A stretch of 64,000 bases of DNA from Paraburkholderia sp. ZP32-5 (GTDB lineage Bacteria; Pseudomonadota; Gammaproteobacteria; Burkholderiales; Burkholderiaceae): contig NZ_JAJEJP010000003.1 of assembly GCF_021390495.1 (NCBI RefSeq), positions 1,178,001 through 1,242,000 on the forward strand, given 5' to 3'. Below, in pieces: positions 53,756 to 63,770 of this stretch. Both the position numbers and the translations under genes were made by a program. Under the pieces are notes generated by a model. It saw only the letters and a program-made list of their open reading frames with translations. It did not search any database and was not told where the DNA came from. The stretch's first letter is position 1, and each line of letters starts with the position of its first letter.

Positions 53756-54463
53756 TCAATCATCCGCCAGAAAATTCGGATGACTCGCGCGAATCTGATC
53801 GACCTGGCTCAGCGTCCCCGACAGATGCTCGCGTAGCGCCGCCTGCGCGGCTTTCGCATCGCCCTTTTCGATCGCATCGACGATCGCGGTGTGATCGCGC
53901 ACGACCGCGAGCGTCTTGCCCTCCACCGGCAGATTCAGACGGCGCAGCCGGTCGATATGGCCGCTCAGTCTGCGCACGAGATCCCACAGTTGCGGCACGC
54001 CGGCCGCCTCGTACATCTGCCGATGAAAGGTCTGGTCGAGCAGCGCGAACTGCTCGTAGTTCTTCAGATCGAGCAGTTGCGTCTGCCCGGCGATGGTCGC
54101 GCGCAATTGCGCGATCAACACCGCGTCGCGTTGCTCCGCGAGCGCGCGCACCACTTCGAGTTCGATCGAGCGGCGCAGGAAATGCGCCTGCAACGCGGAC
54201 GTCACGTTGATCTGGCTGACGACCGTCGCGTGCTGCGGATAGATATCGACGAGACCTTCTTCGCCGAGCTTCATCAGCGCGTCGCGCACCGGCGTCTGGC
54301 TCAAGCCGTACTGGTTCGCCAGTTCGATGCGCGACAGCACGGTGCCCGGTGTCAGTTCGAGCGACAGGATCATTTCGCGCAGCCGCTCGAAGATTTGCGG
54401 CGCGGCGTGGCGGGAGCGGTCGATCCGGTGGACCACCGCCGACCGGGAATGGTGGTTTTTCAT
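53756..54463 (-). CDS. GntR-family regulator, FCD subfamily
   Basis: A 235-residue regulator with a winged helix (APQIFERLREMILSLELTPGT, YGLSQTPVRDALMKLGEEGLV) and an FCD domain with the R-x-x-x-E and D-x-x-x-H metal positions (LRRSIELE, DQTFHRQMYE). It is divergent from the glucarate-dehydratase gene, 210 bases away, where a perfect palindrome lies; it most likely represses that operon. ATG 54463 lacks a good ribosome site. Converges with acoR (13 bases). Confidence 0.87.
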   Translation of the reverse strand: MKNHHSRSAVVHRIDRSRHAAPQIFERLREMILSLELTPGTVLSRIELANQYGLSQTPVRDALMKLGEEGLVDIYPQHATVVSQINVTSALQAHFLRRSIELEVVRALAEQRDAVLIAQLRATIAGQTQLLDLKNYEQFALLDQTFHRQMYEAAGVPQLWDLVRRLSGHIDRLRRLNLPVEGKTLAVVRDHTAIVDAIEKGDAKAAQAALREHLSGTLSQVDQIRASHPNFLADD

Positions 54464-54606
54464 GACTTGAACTGAAGCGTGGACGCGGTCGGAACGGCTC
54501 GCGCCGCCCGCTGAAACACTAGCACTATAGCCGACGCGAGCCGCTTCCAGCGGGCCTGACAGCGGATTTTCGCCGGATCGGCGCATCAGTATTTACCCCA
54601 CTGACG

Positions 54607-54622
54607 CACTAATACATTAGTG
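54607..54622. promoter_or_regulatory. Operator CACTAAT-N2-ATTAGTG
   Basis: Perfect 7-bp arms between the GntR gene and the glucarate-dehydratase-like gene, 51 bases before the latter's start. A looser relative, CACTAGCACTATAG, is at 54518-54531. The form fits an FCD-GntR dimer site. Confidence 0.7.
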
Positions 54623-54673
54623 CTTTACCATCCGTTCCATCACATTCCCCACCTCCGACTGCCGATTGCCACC

Positions 54674-55948
54674 ATGACTCGCGACATCACCATCACCCAG
54701 CTGCGAATTACGCCGATCGCCTTTCGCGACGGCCCGTTGCTGAACGCCGCCGGGATCCACGAACCGTGGGCGCTGCGCGCGATCCTCGAACTGGAGACGA
54801 GCGACGGCCGCGTCGGCATCTCCGAGACTTACGGCGACGAGCCGATGCTGCACGTGCTCGATCAGGCGAAAGAACTCGTGGTCGGTCTGTCGCCGTTCGA
54901 TCTGAACCGGATGGAAGAGCGTGTGCGCGCGACGATCAAGGCCGCGCCCGGCGCGGTCGAATTCGAACTCGCGCCCGGCTCGCACTCGGCGAAGAACGCG
55001 CCGAAGGTCATCAGCGCGCTGGAAGTCGCGATGCTCGATCTGCAAGGGCAGATCGTCGGCGCACCGATCGTCGATCTGCTCGGCGGCAAGGTGCGCGACG
55101 CAGTGCCCTACAGCGCCTATCTGTTCTTCAAGTACGCAGAGCACGTCGACAAACCGTATGCGCCCGACGCATGGGGCGAAGGTCTGAGCCCCGAGCAGAT
55201 CGTCGCGCAGGCGCGCCGCATGATCGAGCTGTACGGTTTCCAGAGCATCAAGCTCAAAGGCGGCGTGTTCGAACCCGCGCATGAAATCGCCTGCATGCGC
55301 GCGCTGCACGACGCATTCCCCGGCATGCCGCTGCGTCTCGATCCGAACGCGAACTGGACGCTCGAAACCAGCATCGCGGCCGCTCCGCAACTCGACGAAC
55401 TGCTCGAGTACTACGAGGACCCATGCCCGGGACTCGAAGGCATGGCCGAACTGGCGAAGCACACGCGCCTGCCGCTCGCGACCAACATGGTGATCACGAC
55501 GATGGACGACTTCCGTCGCGGCGCCGAAATGGGCTCGGTCAAGGTGCTGCTGTCGGACCATCACTACTGGGGCGGCCTGCGCGCGACGCAGACACTCGCG
55601 CGCATGTGCAAGCTGTGGGACCTCGGCATGTCGATGCACTCGAACTCGCACCTCGGCATCAGCCTGCTGGCGATGACGCATGTCGCGGCGAGCATCCCGA
55701 ACCTGACCTACGCGTGCGATACGCACTACCCGTGGCAGGAAGAAGAAGTGATCAAGGGCGGACGCGTGAAGTTCGACAACGGTTCGGTACGCGTGCCGAC
55801 CACGCCGGGCCTCGGCGTCGAACTCGATCGCGAGCGGCTCGCCGAACTGCACGCGCAGTACCTGTCGTGCGGCGTGCGCAATCGCGACGACCTGAAGCAG
55901 ATGCAAAAGTACGACCCGAGCTTCAGCGGCAAGAACCCGCGCTTCTGA
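54674..55948 (+). CDS. Glucarate dehydratase family enzyme (enolase superfamily)
   Basis: A 424-residue mandelate racemase/enolase-superfamily acid-sugar dehydratase of the GudD type. Visible catalytic parts are SIKLKGG (Lys-x-Lys base, around 193-195), LDPNAN and YEDP (metal ligands), and SMHSNSHLGIS (the His base). GudD is about 446 residues. ATG 54674 is chosen because a start at 54620 would lie within the operator. It dehydrates D-glucarate or a related aldarate to a keto-deoxy acid. The MFS genes that follow fit aldarate uptake; no downstream aldolase gene is in the window. Confidence 0.9.
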   Translation: MTRDITITQLRITPIAFRDGPLLNAAGIHEPWALRAILELETSDGRVGISETYGDEPMLHVLDQAKELVVGLSPFDLNRMEERVRATIKAAPGAVEFELAPGSHSAKNAPKVISALEVAMLDLQGQIVGAPIVDLLGGKVRDAVPYSAYLFFKYAEHVDKPYAPDAWGEGLSPEQIVAQARRMIELYGFQSIKLKGGVFEPAHEIACMRALHDAFPGMPLRLDPNANWTLETSIAAAPQLDELLEYYEDPCPGLEGMAELAKHTRLPLATNMVITTMDDFRRGAEMGSVKVLLSDHHYWGGLRATQTLARMCKLWDLGMSMHSNSHLGISLLAMTHVAASIPNLTYACDTHYPWQEEEVIKGGRVKFDNGSVRVPTTPGLGVELDRERLAELHAQYLSCGVRNRDDLKQMQKYDPSFSGKNPRF

Positions 55949-56002
55949 TTCGCACTTTGATCCGCGCTTTCTAGTTTGCATTTCCGGGCCGCGCCGCTGA
56001 CC
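54674..56002 (+). pseudogene. placeholder-free note: see CDS entry 54674-55948
   Basis: This entry only marks that no separate gene lies between the stop at 55948 and 56070; the stretch holds the leader of the following MFS gene. No broken gene was seen here. Confidence 0.05.
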
Positions 56003-56070
56003 AGCGCGCGCGGCCTGCTCGAACATCCGGCATGCGAGATACAACTCGGAGCCATGAAGGAGACAACCCG

Positions 56071-57399
56071 ATGACTACCCCCATTGCGGACACGGCCCGG
56101 CCGGACCGCGCCGGCGTGCTGGCGAGCGCGGTGCGCAAAATCAAGTGGCGCGTGCTGCCTCTGTTCGTCGTGATGTTCATCGTCAACTACATCGACCGCG
56201 TGAACATCGGCTTCGTGCGTCAGCATCTGAGCGCCGATCTGGGTATCGGCGCGGCTGCCTATGGTCTCGGCGCGGGGCTCTTCTTCGTCAGCTATGCGAT
56301 TTTCGAAGTGCCGTCGAACATCCTGCTGCAGCGCTTCGGCGCGAAGGTATGGTTGACGCGCATCATGCTCACGTGGGGTCTCGCCGCGGTCGGCATGGCG
56401 TTCGTGCGTGGCGAGACGTCGTTCTATGTGATGCGGCTCGTGCTCGGCGCGGCCGAGGCGGGCTTCTTTCCCGGCGTCATCTACTACTTCACGCAATGGC
56501 TGCCCAGTAACGAACGCGGCAAGGCGATGGCGATCTTCCTGAGCGGCTCGGCGCTCGCTTCGGTGCTGTCCGGGCCGATCTCCGGCGGCCTGATGCTGAT
56601 CGAAGGCGGCGGCATGCGCGGCTGGCAGTGGATGTTCGTGATCGAAGGCATGTTCTCGGTGGTGCTGGCCGGCTTCATCTGGCTGTGGCTCGATTCGAAG
56701 CCGCGCGACGCGAAGTGGTTGAGCCGCGCCGAACAGGACGCGGTGGTCGGCGAGATCGAAGAGGAACAGCGCCAACGTTCGGCGTCGCATGCGATCAAGC
56801 CGTCGCTATTGACGCTGCTGCGCGACCCGCAAATCCTGATCTTCTGCCTGATCTACTTCGCGGTATCGCTGACGATCTACGGCGCGACCTTCTGGCTGCC
56901 GAGCATCATCCGCAAGATGGGCCACTTCAACGACCTGCAGGTCGGCCTGTTCAATTCGATTCCGTGGCTGATCTCGATCGCCGCGATGTACTTCTTCGCG
57001 ATGCTGGCCGCGCGCTTCAAGTTTCAGCAGGCGTGGGTTGCGTGCGTGCTGCTGATCGCCGCGCTCGGCATGTACGCGGCCGGCCAGGGCGGCCCGGTCT
57101 TCTCGTTCATCGCGATCTGCTTTGCGGCGATCGGCTTCAAGGCCGCGTCGTCGCTGTTCTGGCCGATTCCGCAGGGCTATCTCGACGCGCGGATTTCGGC
57201 GGCGGTGCTCGCGCTGATCAATTCGATCGGCAACCTCGGCGGCTTCGTCGCGCCGGCGGCGTTCGGCCTGCTCGAACAGAAGACCGGCTCGATCGAAGGC
57301 GGGCTTACCGGGCTCGCGGTGATGTCGGTGGTCGCCGCCGGCGTCGTGTTCTTTTCGCGGATGAGCCCGCGCGAAGGCATCCCGGCGTCCGCGCATTAA
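56071..57399 (+). CDS. MFS transporter, anion:cation symporter (galactonate/glucarate/tartrate type)
   Basis: A 442-residue 12-helix carrier of the ACS family. FIVNYIDRVNIGFV in helix 1 and FEVPSNILLQRFGAK are diagnostic. AAGGAG precedes ATG 56071. It lies directly after the glucarate-dehydratase gene in the same direction, so it probably imports the aldarate. Confidence 0.9.
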   Translation: MTTPIADTARPDRAGVLASAVRKIKWRVLPLFVVMFIVNYIDRVNIGFVRQHLSADLGIGAAAYGLGAGLFFVSYAIFEVPSNILLQRFGAKVWLTRIMLTWGLAAVGMAFVRGETSFYVMRLVLGAAEAGFFPGVIYYFTQWLPSNERGKAMAIFLSGSALASVLSGPISGGLMLIEGGGMRGWQWMFVIEGMFSVVLAGFIWLWLDSKPRDAKWLSRAEQDAVVGEIEEEQRQRSASHAIKPSLLTLLRDPQILIFCLIYFAVSLTIYGATFWLPSIIRKMGHFNDLQVGLFNSIPWLISIAAMYFFAMLAARFKFQQAWVACVLLIAALGMYAAGQGGPVFSFIAICFAAIGFKAASSLFWPIPQGYLDARISAAVLALINSIGNLGGFVAPAAFGLLEQKTGSIEGGLTGLAVMSVVAAGVVFFSRMSPREGIPASAH

Positions 57400-57474
57400 G
57401 CGATGTATTAAGCGATGCATCAAGGCACGCACGGGTCCACGTACACCCATTCCTAAAACTTTCCGGAGACACGG

Positions 57475-58767
57475 ATGAAAATAATCGAGGCCAATACGGC
57501 GTCCGCCGCCGGCACCGTCGTTGGACGATACCGATGGACGATCTGCGCGATGATCTTCTTCGCGACGACGATCAACTACATGGATCGTCAGATGCTCGGC
57601 CTGCTCGCGCCGCTGCTGCAGAAGGACATCGGCTGGAATCAGGTGCAGTATGCGCAGACCGTGATGGTGTTCACGGTCACCTACGCGGTGGGTCTCGCGA
57701 TCTTCGGCCGCATCGCCGATCGCGTCAGCACGAAAGTGGTGTACGGCAGCGCGATGGCGATGTGGAGTCTCGCCGCGATGCTGCACGCGGTAGCGGCCAC
57801 CGTGCCCGGTTTCGCGGCCGTGCGCGGCCTGCTCGGCTTCGGCGAGGCAGCGAACTTTCCGGTCGCGATCCGCACGACGGCTACGTGGTTTCCGAAGAAG
57901 GAACGCGCATTGGCGACGGGCCTGTGGAACATGGGCGCGACGATCGGCGGAATCGTCGCACCGGCCTTCGTGCCGATCGCCGCGTTGATGTGGGGCTGGC
58001 GCGCGACCTTCATCGCCGGCGGCGCGACGGGTTTCATCTGGCTCGCGATCTGGCTGCTGATCTATCGGCCGCCCGCGCAGCATCCGTCGGTATCGAAGGA
58101 AGAATTCGACTACATCAATTCGGATCGCGATGAAATCGTCGAGCAACGCGCGAGCTGGCTGTCGGTGCTCAAATACCGCGAAACGTGGGCGTTTATCGTC
58201 GGCAAGCTGATGACCGATCCGGTCTGGTGGTTCTATCTGTTCTGGCTGCCGAAATGGCTCAACGAGTCGCGCCATATCGACATCGGCAATATGGGTCTAC
58301 CGCTGATCGCAATCTACACGATGGCATCGATCGGCAGCGTCGCGGGCGGATGGCTGTCGTCGCGGCTGATGGCGCGCACCAACCGGCCCAATTTCGCGCG
58401 CAAGGTCGCGATGGGGATCTGCGCAGTGTGCGTGCTGCCGATTGCGACGCTGTCCTACTTCCAGAGCCTGTGGTTTGCGGTTTTCGCGGTCGGTCTCGCG
58501 GCCGCCGCGCACCAGGGATGGTCGGCGAATCTGGTCACCACGGTCGGCGACGTGTTTCCGCGCCGGCTGGTCGGCACGGTGGTCGGCATCGGCGGCGTCG
58601 CGGGGATGATCGGCTCGTTCTTCTACTCGGGCGTGATCGGCGAGACGCTGCAGCGCACCGGGCAGTACTGGGCGTTGTTTGCGGTCGGCGCGCTCGCGTA
58701 TCTGGTGGCGCTCGGCATCATTCATCTGCTGATGCCGCGGATGACGCCGGTGAAGTTGCGGGACTGA
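57475..58767 (+). CDS. MFS transporter, hexuronate (ExuT-like) type
   Basis: A 430-residue carrier with TTINYMDRQMLGLLAP in helix 1, and FGEAANFPVAIRTTATWFPKKERALATG, the ExuT/hexuronate signature. It follows the previous MFS gene by 75 bases and has TCCGGAGA near its start. Two sugar-acid carriers in series suggest that the operon serves both uronic and aldaric acids. Confidence 0.88.
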   Translation: MKIIEANTASAAGTVVGRYRWTICAMIFFATTINYMDRQMLGLLAPLLQKDIGWNQVQYAQTVMVFTVTYAVGLAIFGRIADRVSTKVVYGSAMAMWSLAAMLHAVAATVPGFAAVRGLLGFGEAANFPVAIRTTATWFPKKERALATGLWNMGATIGGIVAPAFVPIAALMWGWRATFIAGGATGFIWLAIWLLIYRPPAQHPSVSKEEFDYINSDRDEIVEQRASWLSVLKYRETWAFIVGKLMTDPVWWFYLFWLPKWLNESRHIDIGNMGLPLIAIYTMASIGSVAGGWLSSRLMARTNRPNFARKVAMGICAVCVLPIATLSYFQSLWFAVFAVGLAAAAHQGWSANLVTTVGDVFPRRLVGTVVGIGGVAGMIGSFFYSGVIGETLQRTGQYWALFAVGALAYLVALGIIHLLMPRMTPVKLRD

Positions 58768-58804
58768 GGTTCGGTTTCGATGGCGAGCCAGCAGGCGGGA
58801 GCGC

Positions 58805-58843
58805 TGCTGGTTTGCCTGAGGGCTTGCTGGTTTGCTGGTTTGC
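58805..58843. repeat. Short tandem repeat TGCTGGTT
   Basis: Three copies of TGCTGGTTTGC (58805, 58825, 58833) between convergent genes, the last two overlapping in an 8-base period; a GCTAATTT pair follows. Probably replication slippage in spare DNA. Confidence 0.7.
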
Positions 58844-58904
58844 CCGCTAATTTACGTGCTAATTTGCGAGCCCCAACGCGGTCACGCGTTTACCGCTCTC
58901 CGCA

Positions 58905-59537
58905 TTAAAGCCACGGCGAACGCGCGAAATGCTTCGCTTCGAAAGCGCGAATCTCGTCGGCAAAGCCGAGCGTCGCGCCGGTTTCATCGAGTCCTTCGAG
59001 CAGCAGCGTTTTCGATGCCGCCTCGATGTCGAACGCCCAGCGTTCGTCGTTCGGACCCACCACCACCTGCGCACTCAGATCGACCAACAGCCGATAGCCG
59101 GGCGACGCTTTCACCGCGTCCATCAAAGCGCTGATCGTGGCGGTGTCGAGCCGCACCGGCAGCAAGCCGTTCTTGCAGCAGTTGTTAAAGAAGATATCCG
59201 CGAAACTCTCCGCGATCAGCACGCGAAAGCCGTATTGATGCAGCGCCCACGGCGCATGCTCGCGCGAACTGCCGCAGCCGAAATTGCGCCGCGTCAGCAG
59301 CACCGAAGCGCCCGCATAGCGCGGCTGATTCATCACGAAGTCCGGCTCCGGCGTGCGCTCGCTGGCCGGCTTGCCGTAATAGCCGGCATCGCGATGCCGC
59401 CATTCGTCGAACAGGTATGGACCGAAGCCGGTTCGCGCGATCGACTTCATGAACTGCTTGGGCATGATCGCATCGGTGTCGATGTTGTCGCGATCGAGCG
59501 GCACGACGAGCCCCGTATGGCAGACGAGCGGTTCCAT
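58905..59537 (-). CDS. leuD: 3-isopropylmalate dehydratase small-subunit-like protein
   Basis: A 210-residue LeuD with canonical motifs: [22 protein letters not shown], and [15 protein letters not shown]. It differs from the diverged copy at 2347-2973, which lost the H-A-P. ATG 59537 has GGAG and overlaps the LeuC stop by one base. No leuB or leuA nearby, and the partner genes are a carrier and a porin, so its use in leucine synthesis is doubtful; it may be a spare isomerase or act on a related malate. Confidence 0.87.
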   Translation of the reverse strand: MEPLVCHTGLVVPLDRDNIDTDAIMPKQFMKSIARTGFGPYLFDEWRHRDAGYYGKPASERTPEPDFVMNQPRYAGASVLLTRRNFGCGSSREHAPWALHQYGFRVLIAESFADIFFNNCCKNGLLPVRLDTATISALMDAVKASPGYRLLVDLSAQVVVGPNDERWAFDIEAASKTLLLEGLDETGATLGFADEIRAFEAKHFARSPWL

Positions 59538-60964
59538 CAACGGTCTCCGGCAAGATCAAGCAATTCGCGCACATCGACGAAGCGTCCCTTGAGCGCGGCG
59601 GCCGCCGCCATCGCCGGGCTCACGAGGTGCGAGCGGCCGCCCGCGCCCTGCCGCCCTTCGAAATTGCGGTTGGAGGTAGACGCGACACGCTCGCCGGCTT
59701 CGAGCCGATCGGCGTTCATCGCGAGACACATCGAGCAGCCGGGCTCGCGCCATTCGAAACCGGCGGCGATAAAGATCCGGTGCAGCCCTTGCGCTTCCGC
59801 ATCGCGTTTGACCTGCTGCGAGCCCGGCACCGCGAGCGCGAGTCGCACGTTCGGCGCGATTCGCCCGCCCGCCGCGCTCAGCACGCGAGCCGCGACCTGA
59901 AGGTCTTCGAGCCGGCCATTCGTGCAGGAACCGATGAACACTTTGTCGATGGTGATCGTATCGATGCGCGTGCCCGCGTCGAGGCCCATATAGTCGAGCG
60001 CGCGCGTCCATGCGGCGCGCCGGCCCGCATCGGTAGCGTCGGCGGGATCGGGCACGCGAGCATCGATGCCCGCGACCATCTCCGGCGACGTGCCCCACGT
60101 GACTTGCGGCACCAGCGTCGACACATCGAGCACATGCTTGGCGTCGAATTGCGCGTCGTCGTCCGAATGCAATTCGCGCCATGCACGCAGCGCGTGGTCC
60201 CATGCTTCACCGCGCGGCGCGTTCGCGCGCGTGCGGCAATAGTCGAGCGTGGTGTCATCCACCGCGATAAGCCCGGCGCGCGCGCCCGCTTCGATCGACA
60301 TATTGCACAGCGTCATGCGTCCTTCCATCGACAATGCTCGCACCACCGGCCCGGCGAATTCGATTGCATGCCCGGTGGCACCGGCCGTGCCGAGCATGCC
60401 GATCACCGCGAGCGCGACATCCTTCGCCGAACACGCCGCCGGCAACACACCGTCGATCGTCACGCGCATCGTGCGGCTGCGTCGCGTGACGAGCGTTTGC
60501 GTCGCCAGCACATGCTCGATCTCCGACGTGCCGATGCCAAACGCCAGCGCGCCAAGCGCGCCGTGCGTACTCGTATGCGAGTCACCGCAGACGATCGTCA
60601 TGCCCGGCAGCGTATTGCCCAGCTCCGGCGCGACGACATGAACGATGCCCTGGTTCGTATCGCTCATGCCGTGGTGCAGGATATCGTTGCGCTCGCAGTT
60701 GTCCTGCAACGCGTCGACCTGAATGCGTGAAATCGGATCGGCGACGCCCAGATCGCGATTCGTGGTCGGTACGTTGTGATCGGCCACCGCGAGGTTCGCG
60801 CGCGCACGCCACACCGGCCGCGACTCCTGGCGCAGCGATTCGAATGCCTGCGGGCTCGTCACTTCATTCAGCAGATGGCGGTCGATATAAAGCAGCGTCG
60901 TGCCATCCGCGTTGGTGCGCACGGTATGGGCGTCGAAGATCTTGTCGTAGAGGGTTTGGCTCAT
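59537..60964 (-). CDS. leuC: 3-isopropylmalate dehydratase large-subunit-like protein
   Basis: A 475-residue LeuC with a typical N-terminus ([38 protein letters not shown]), the DHNVPT segment and the iron-sulfur cysteines in FIGSCTNGR and EPGCSMC. It is close to the standard biosynthetic form. It follows the MFS gene by 134 bases that contain a long hairpin. Its role depends on the MFS and porin in front. Confidence 0.87.
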   Translation of the reverse strand: MSQTLYDKIFDAHTVRTNADGTTLLYIDRHLLNEVTSPQAFESLRQESRPVWRARANLAVADHNVPTTNRDLGVADPISRIQVDALQDNCERNDILHHGMSDTNQGIVHVVAPELGNTLPGMTIVCGDSHTSTHGALGALAFGIGTSEIEHVLATQTLVTRRSRTMRVTIDGVLPAACSAKDVALAVIGMLGTAGATGHAIEFAGPVVRALSMEGRMTLCNMSIEAGARAGLIAVDDTTLDYCRTRANAPRGEAWDHALRAWRELHSDDDAQFDAKHVLDVSTLVPQVTWGTSPEMVAGIDARVPDPADATDAGRRAAWTRALDYMGLDAGTRIDTITIDKVFIGSCTNGRLEDLQVAARVLSAAGGRIAPNVRLALAVPGSQQVKRDAEAQGLHRIFIAAGFEWREPGCSMCLAMNADRLEAGERVASTSNRNFEGRQGAGGRSHLVSPAMAAAAALKGRFVDVRELLDLAGDR

Positions 60965-61005
60965 CGATGGGAGACTACGGAGCGGGGATTGACAGCGAGG
61001 GATCA

Positions 61006-61043
61006 CACCACGGCGCCGCGCGTCTTGGCACGGCGCCGTGGTG
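61006..61043. repeat. Long inverted repeat between MFS and LeuC genes
   Basis: CACCACGGCGCCG (61006-61018) and CGGCGCCGTGGTG (61031-61043): 13-bp perfect arms and a 12-base loop. A very stable hairpin, 42 bases before the leuC start on the same transcript. Could be a terminator/attenuator or a processing site; no T-run. Confidence 0.75.
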
Positions 61044-61098
61044 GTATGGCAAAGCGGCGGGATAACGAAGCGCGCGGCGGCGCTCGTTAAGCCGCGCG

Positions 61099-62475
61099 TT
61101 ATACCGATTCAGCGGCGGCTTGCGCGGCCGCGTCAGCGGCGGCGCGCCGTTCGCCGAAGCGCGTGCGATACAGCAGCGCGAGGATCGTCGAGGACACCGC
61201 GGCAATCAGGAACAGCAGCGACGCCGCGTAGAACAGTTGCGTGATCGGCAGATGCATCGCCAGCAGCAGGCCGCCGATCACCGGCCCCGACACCGAGCCT
61301 ATCTTGCCCACCGAGATCGCACTGCCGACCCCCGCCGAGCGGAACGACGTCGGATAGATCATGCCGGCCACCGCATACAGCCCGTATTGCGCGCCCACCA
61401 CGCAAAAGCCGGTGGCAAACACGGCGAGCATCAACCAGCCTTGCGACGAACCATGACCAAGCGATGCAACGACCGGCAGACCGATCACGGGCAGCGAGAT
61501 GATCGCGGCAACACCATGGCGATCGACGAAGCGGCACAGAATCAGCCCGCCGAGCACACCGCCCACCGAGAACATCATCGTGATCAGGCTCGCGCCGCGC
61601 GGATCGATACCCATGCCTTCCATCAGGATCGGCAGCCAGTTCTGCAGGAAATACAGTGCCATCGAGTTCACGATGAACACGATCCACAGCAGCGGCGTAA
61701 TCGCGGCGAGGCCATCGGAGAAGATCAGCTTCAGCACGAAGCGCTTTTTCTCGCGCACTTCGCCGGGCACGAACTGCGCGTCGGCCGGAATGCTCAGTTC
61801 GGGACGCAGGCGCGCGATCAGATTGCGCAGCATCTGCGGATTACGCTGCCGGATCACCAGCAGCTTCGCGGATTCAGGCAGCGTGAAGATCACCAGCAGC
61901 CCGATCAGCAGCGAACCGGCACCGCCCACCGCGAACATGATCGACCAGCCGTAGCGATGAATCAGCGCCGACGAAACCAGTCCGCCCGAACCGGCGCCGA
62001 TCGAAAAGCCCGAGAACATCAGCGTGACCCATGTCGCGCGCAGGCGCTTGGGTGCATATTCGGCCACCAGCGCGACCGCGTTCGGCACCACGCCGCCCAT
62101 GCCGATACCGGCCAGAAAACGCAGCAGCATCAGTTGCTGCAGCGAACTCGCCCACACCGACGCATAGGTCAGCGCGCCGAAGAAAAGACTGCCGATGACG
62201 ATCGCCTTCTTGCGGCCGAGCCGGTCGCCGAGATAGCCGAAGATAAACGAGCCGATCAGCGTGCCGAACAGGCCCGCGCCGAACACAGGCCCGAAGCCCC
62301 CGCGCGCGACGTGCCATTCCTTGATGAGGGCGGGCGCCGCGAACGACACGGCCGTCTGATCGTAGCCATCCATCAACATGATCAGGAAACACCAGAACAG
62401 AAGACCGACGGCGAAGCGTCCTATCTTCTGTTCTTCCACCAGTGTCGCGATGTTCAAAGTCCGGTCTGCTTGCAT
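61099..62475 (-). CDS. MFS transporter, aromatic-acid/H+ symporter type
   Basis: A 458-residue AAHS-type carrier: [19 protein letters not shown] in helix 1, [12 protein letters not shown] in loop 2/3 and a polar Ala-rich tail. ATG 62475. Lies between the porin and leuCD genes on the same strand; it probably imports the carboxylate the LeuCD pair acts on. Confidence 0.88.
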   Translation of the reverse strand: MQADRTLNIATLVEEQKIGRFAVGLLFWCFLIMLMDGYDQTAVSFAAPALIKEWHVARGGFGPVFGAGLFGTLIGSFIFGYLGDRLGRKKAIVIGSLFFGALTYASVWASSLQQLMLLRFLAGIGMGGVVPNAVALVAEYAPKRLRATWVTLMFSGFSIGAGSGGLVSSALIHRYGWSIMFAVGGAGSLLIGLLVIFTLPESAKLLVIRQRNPQMLRNLIARLRPELSIPADAQFVPGEVREKKRFVLKLIFSDGLAAITPLLWIVFIVNSMALYFLQNWLPILMEGMGIDPRGASLITMMFSVGGVLGGLILCRFVDRHGVAAIISLPVIGLPVVASLGHGSSQGWLMLAVFATGFCVVGAQYGLYAVAGMIYPTSFRSAGVGSAISVGKIGSVSGPVIGGLLLAMHLPITQLFYAASLLFLIAAVSSTILALLYRTRFGERRAAADAAAQAAAESV

Positions 62476-62678
62476 GTATGTCCCATTTACCCCGTGCGGA
62501 TGGACGCGCCGCCCGGCGCGCCCGCTTGCACTGTTACTGCTGCCTCTCCGTCATGGCGGCGCCATGGCCGGAGCCCCAATATAAGAGGCGTCCCCGAACG
62601 GCTCAATCAAAAAGTAGCGATCAAGGTATCGAAATAAGTGAACAATCCGCACGGTGTCCGATCGCGGCCGTCGCCGCG

Positions 62679-63770
62679 TCAGAACATATGATTAATACCA
62701 ACGCGCGCGACCGTCTGATTGCTGCTCGTCGACGGCTGGTAGCCGAACTGCGCGGCGCGCGCGCCCGGGCCAGTCGCGCGTTGCAGACCGGCGCCGATAT
62801 ACACCTGCGTGCTCTTCGACAGGTAGTCGGTCAGAAATGCGTTGTACTGGTTGACCGTCAGCCCCTGAAACAGCGAGTGATTCATCGACAGCCCGAGGAT
62901 GTAGAAGCCGTTGCCGCGGCTCAGATCGATGTTCACGCCGGCCTGATAGTTGTTCAGCGTGGTCGAACCTTTGGCGTCCTCGAGTTTCACGCCCGTGTAC
63001 GTGACGTGCGGCGTGAAATAGCCGATCTTCATCGATGCGCCCGCGGCCAGCGTGCTGTAACGGCTTGCATTGAACATCACGCCCGATTTCAACGACTGGC
63101 CGAGCAGCGACGTCAGGCCGAACGTACCGAAGATATCGGCGGTGCGGTCGTGCGACATCGTGTACGCGACACCGACCTGCGCGCCGTAGTTCTCGTATTG
63201 CGCGCCGATGCTGTACTGGCGCCCCGAGCTGAAGTCGCCCGCCTGGTTGCCGAACGCGTTCATTGCGCCCGCCTGGAAGCCGTGATAGTTGATCGTCTCG
63301 TACTTGACGGAGTTGTTCAGTGCGCGCGTATTCGCGAGGCCGTCGAGGTTGCCCGGCGTGTAGAACGACGAGATGCCCGGCACCGCATTGTTCAGTCGCC
63401 CGACGTACTGATAGATGTAGTCGTTGATGTTACCGAGACTCAGCGTGCCCCAGCGGTCGTTCGAGAGGCCCACGTACGCATCGCGATTGAAGAAGCTGGT
63501 CGGATTGATCAGTGCGCCGGTGCTGGTCACGAAGCCCGATTCGAGCCGCGCGAACGCCTTGTTGCCGCCGCCCAGATCCTCCGTGACCAGAAGACCCCAA
63601 CGGTCCGGCTGGCGCTTGCCGGACGCTTGCTGAAACAGGTGCTTGCCCTGCGAGTTCGACACGAAATCGACGCCGACGTCGATGCTGCCGTACAGGGACA
63701 CGGACGACTGCGCCCACGCGGGGCCAGCCAGAAGCGCGGCGCAGCCGCCGACGAGCAGACAATTTCTCAA
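62679..63770 (-). CDS. Gram-negative trimeric porin
   Basis: A 363-residue outer-membrane porin. Reading from a TTG at 63770, which has GGAG seven bases before it, gives a clean signal peptide (RNCLLVGGCAALLAGPAWA) followed by QSSVSLYGSIDVG, and the last residue is Phe (GINHMF). The longer GTG frame from 63830 would add a polar leader and seems wrong. Its neighbours are an MFS carrier and leuCD. Confidence 0.87.
   Translation of the reverse strand: MRNCLLVGGCAALLAGPAWAQSSVSLYGSIDVGVDFVSNSQGKHLFQQASGKRQPDRWGLLVTEDLGGGNKAFARLESGFVTSTGALINPTSFFNRDAYVGLSNDRWGTLSLGNINDYIYQYVGRLNNAVPGISSFYTPGNLDGLANTRALNNSVKYETINYHGFQAGAMNAFGNQAGDFSSGRQYSIGAQYENYGAQVGVAYTMSHDRTADIFGTFGLTSLLGQSLKSGVMFNASRYSTLAAGASMKIGYFTPHVTYTGVKLEDAKGSTTLNNYQAGVNIDLSRGNGFYILGLSMNHSLFQGLTVNQYNAFLTDYLSKSTQVYIGAGLQRATGPGARAAQFGYQPSTSSNQTVARVGINHMF

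Noticed and set aside
54674..56002. Possible pseudogene around the glucarate-dehydratase gene
   Set aside because: The gene is intact from 54674 to 55948; the low-confidence pseudogene row with an end at 56002 should be ignored, as no broken gene exists there.
58805..58870. CRISPR-like repeat
   Set aside because: Unit is only 8-11 bases with no spacers; simple slippage repeat.
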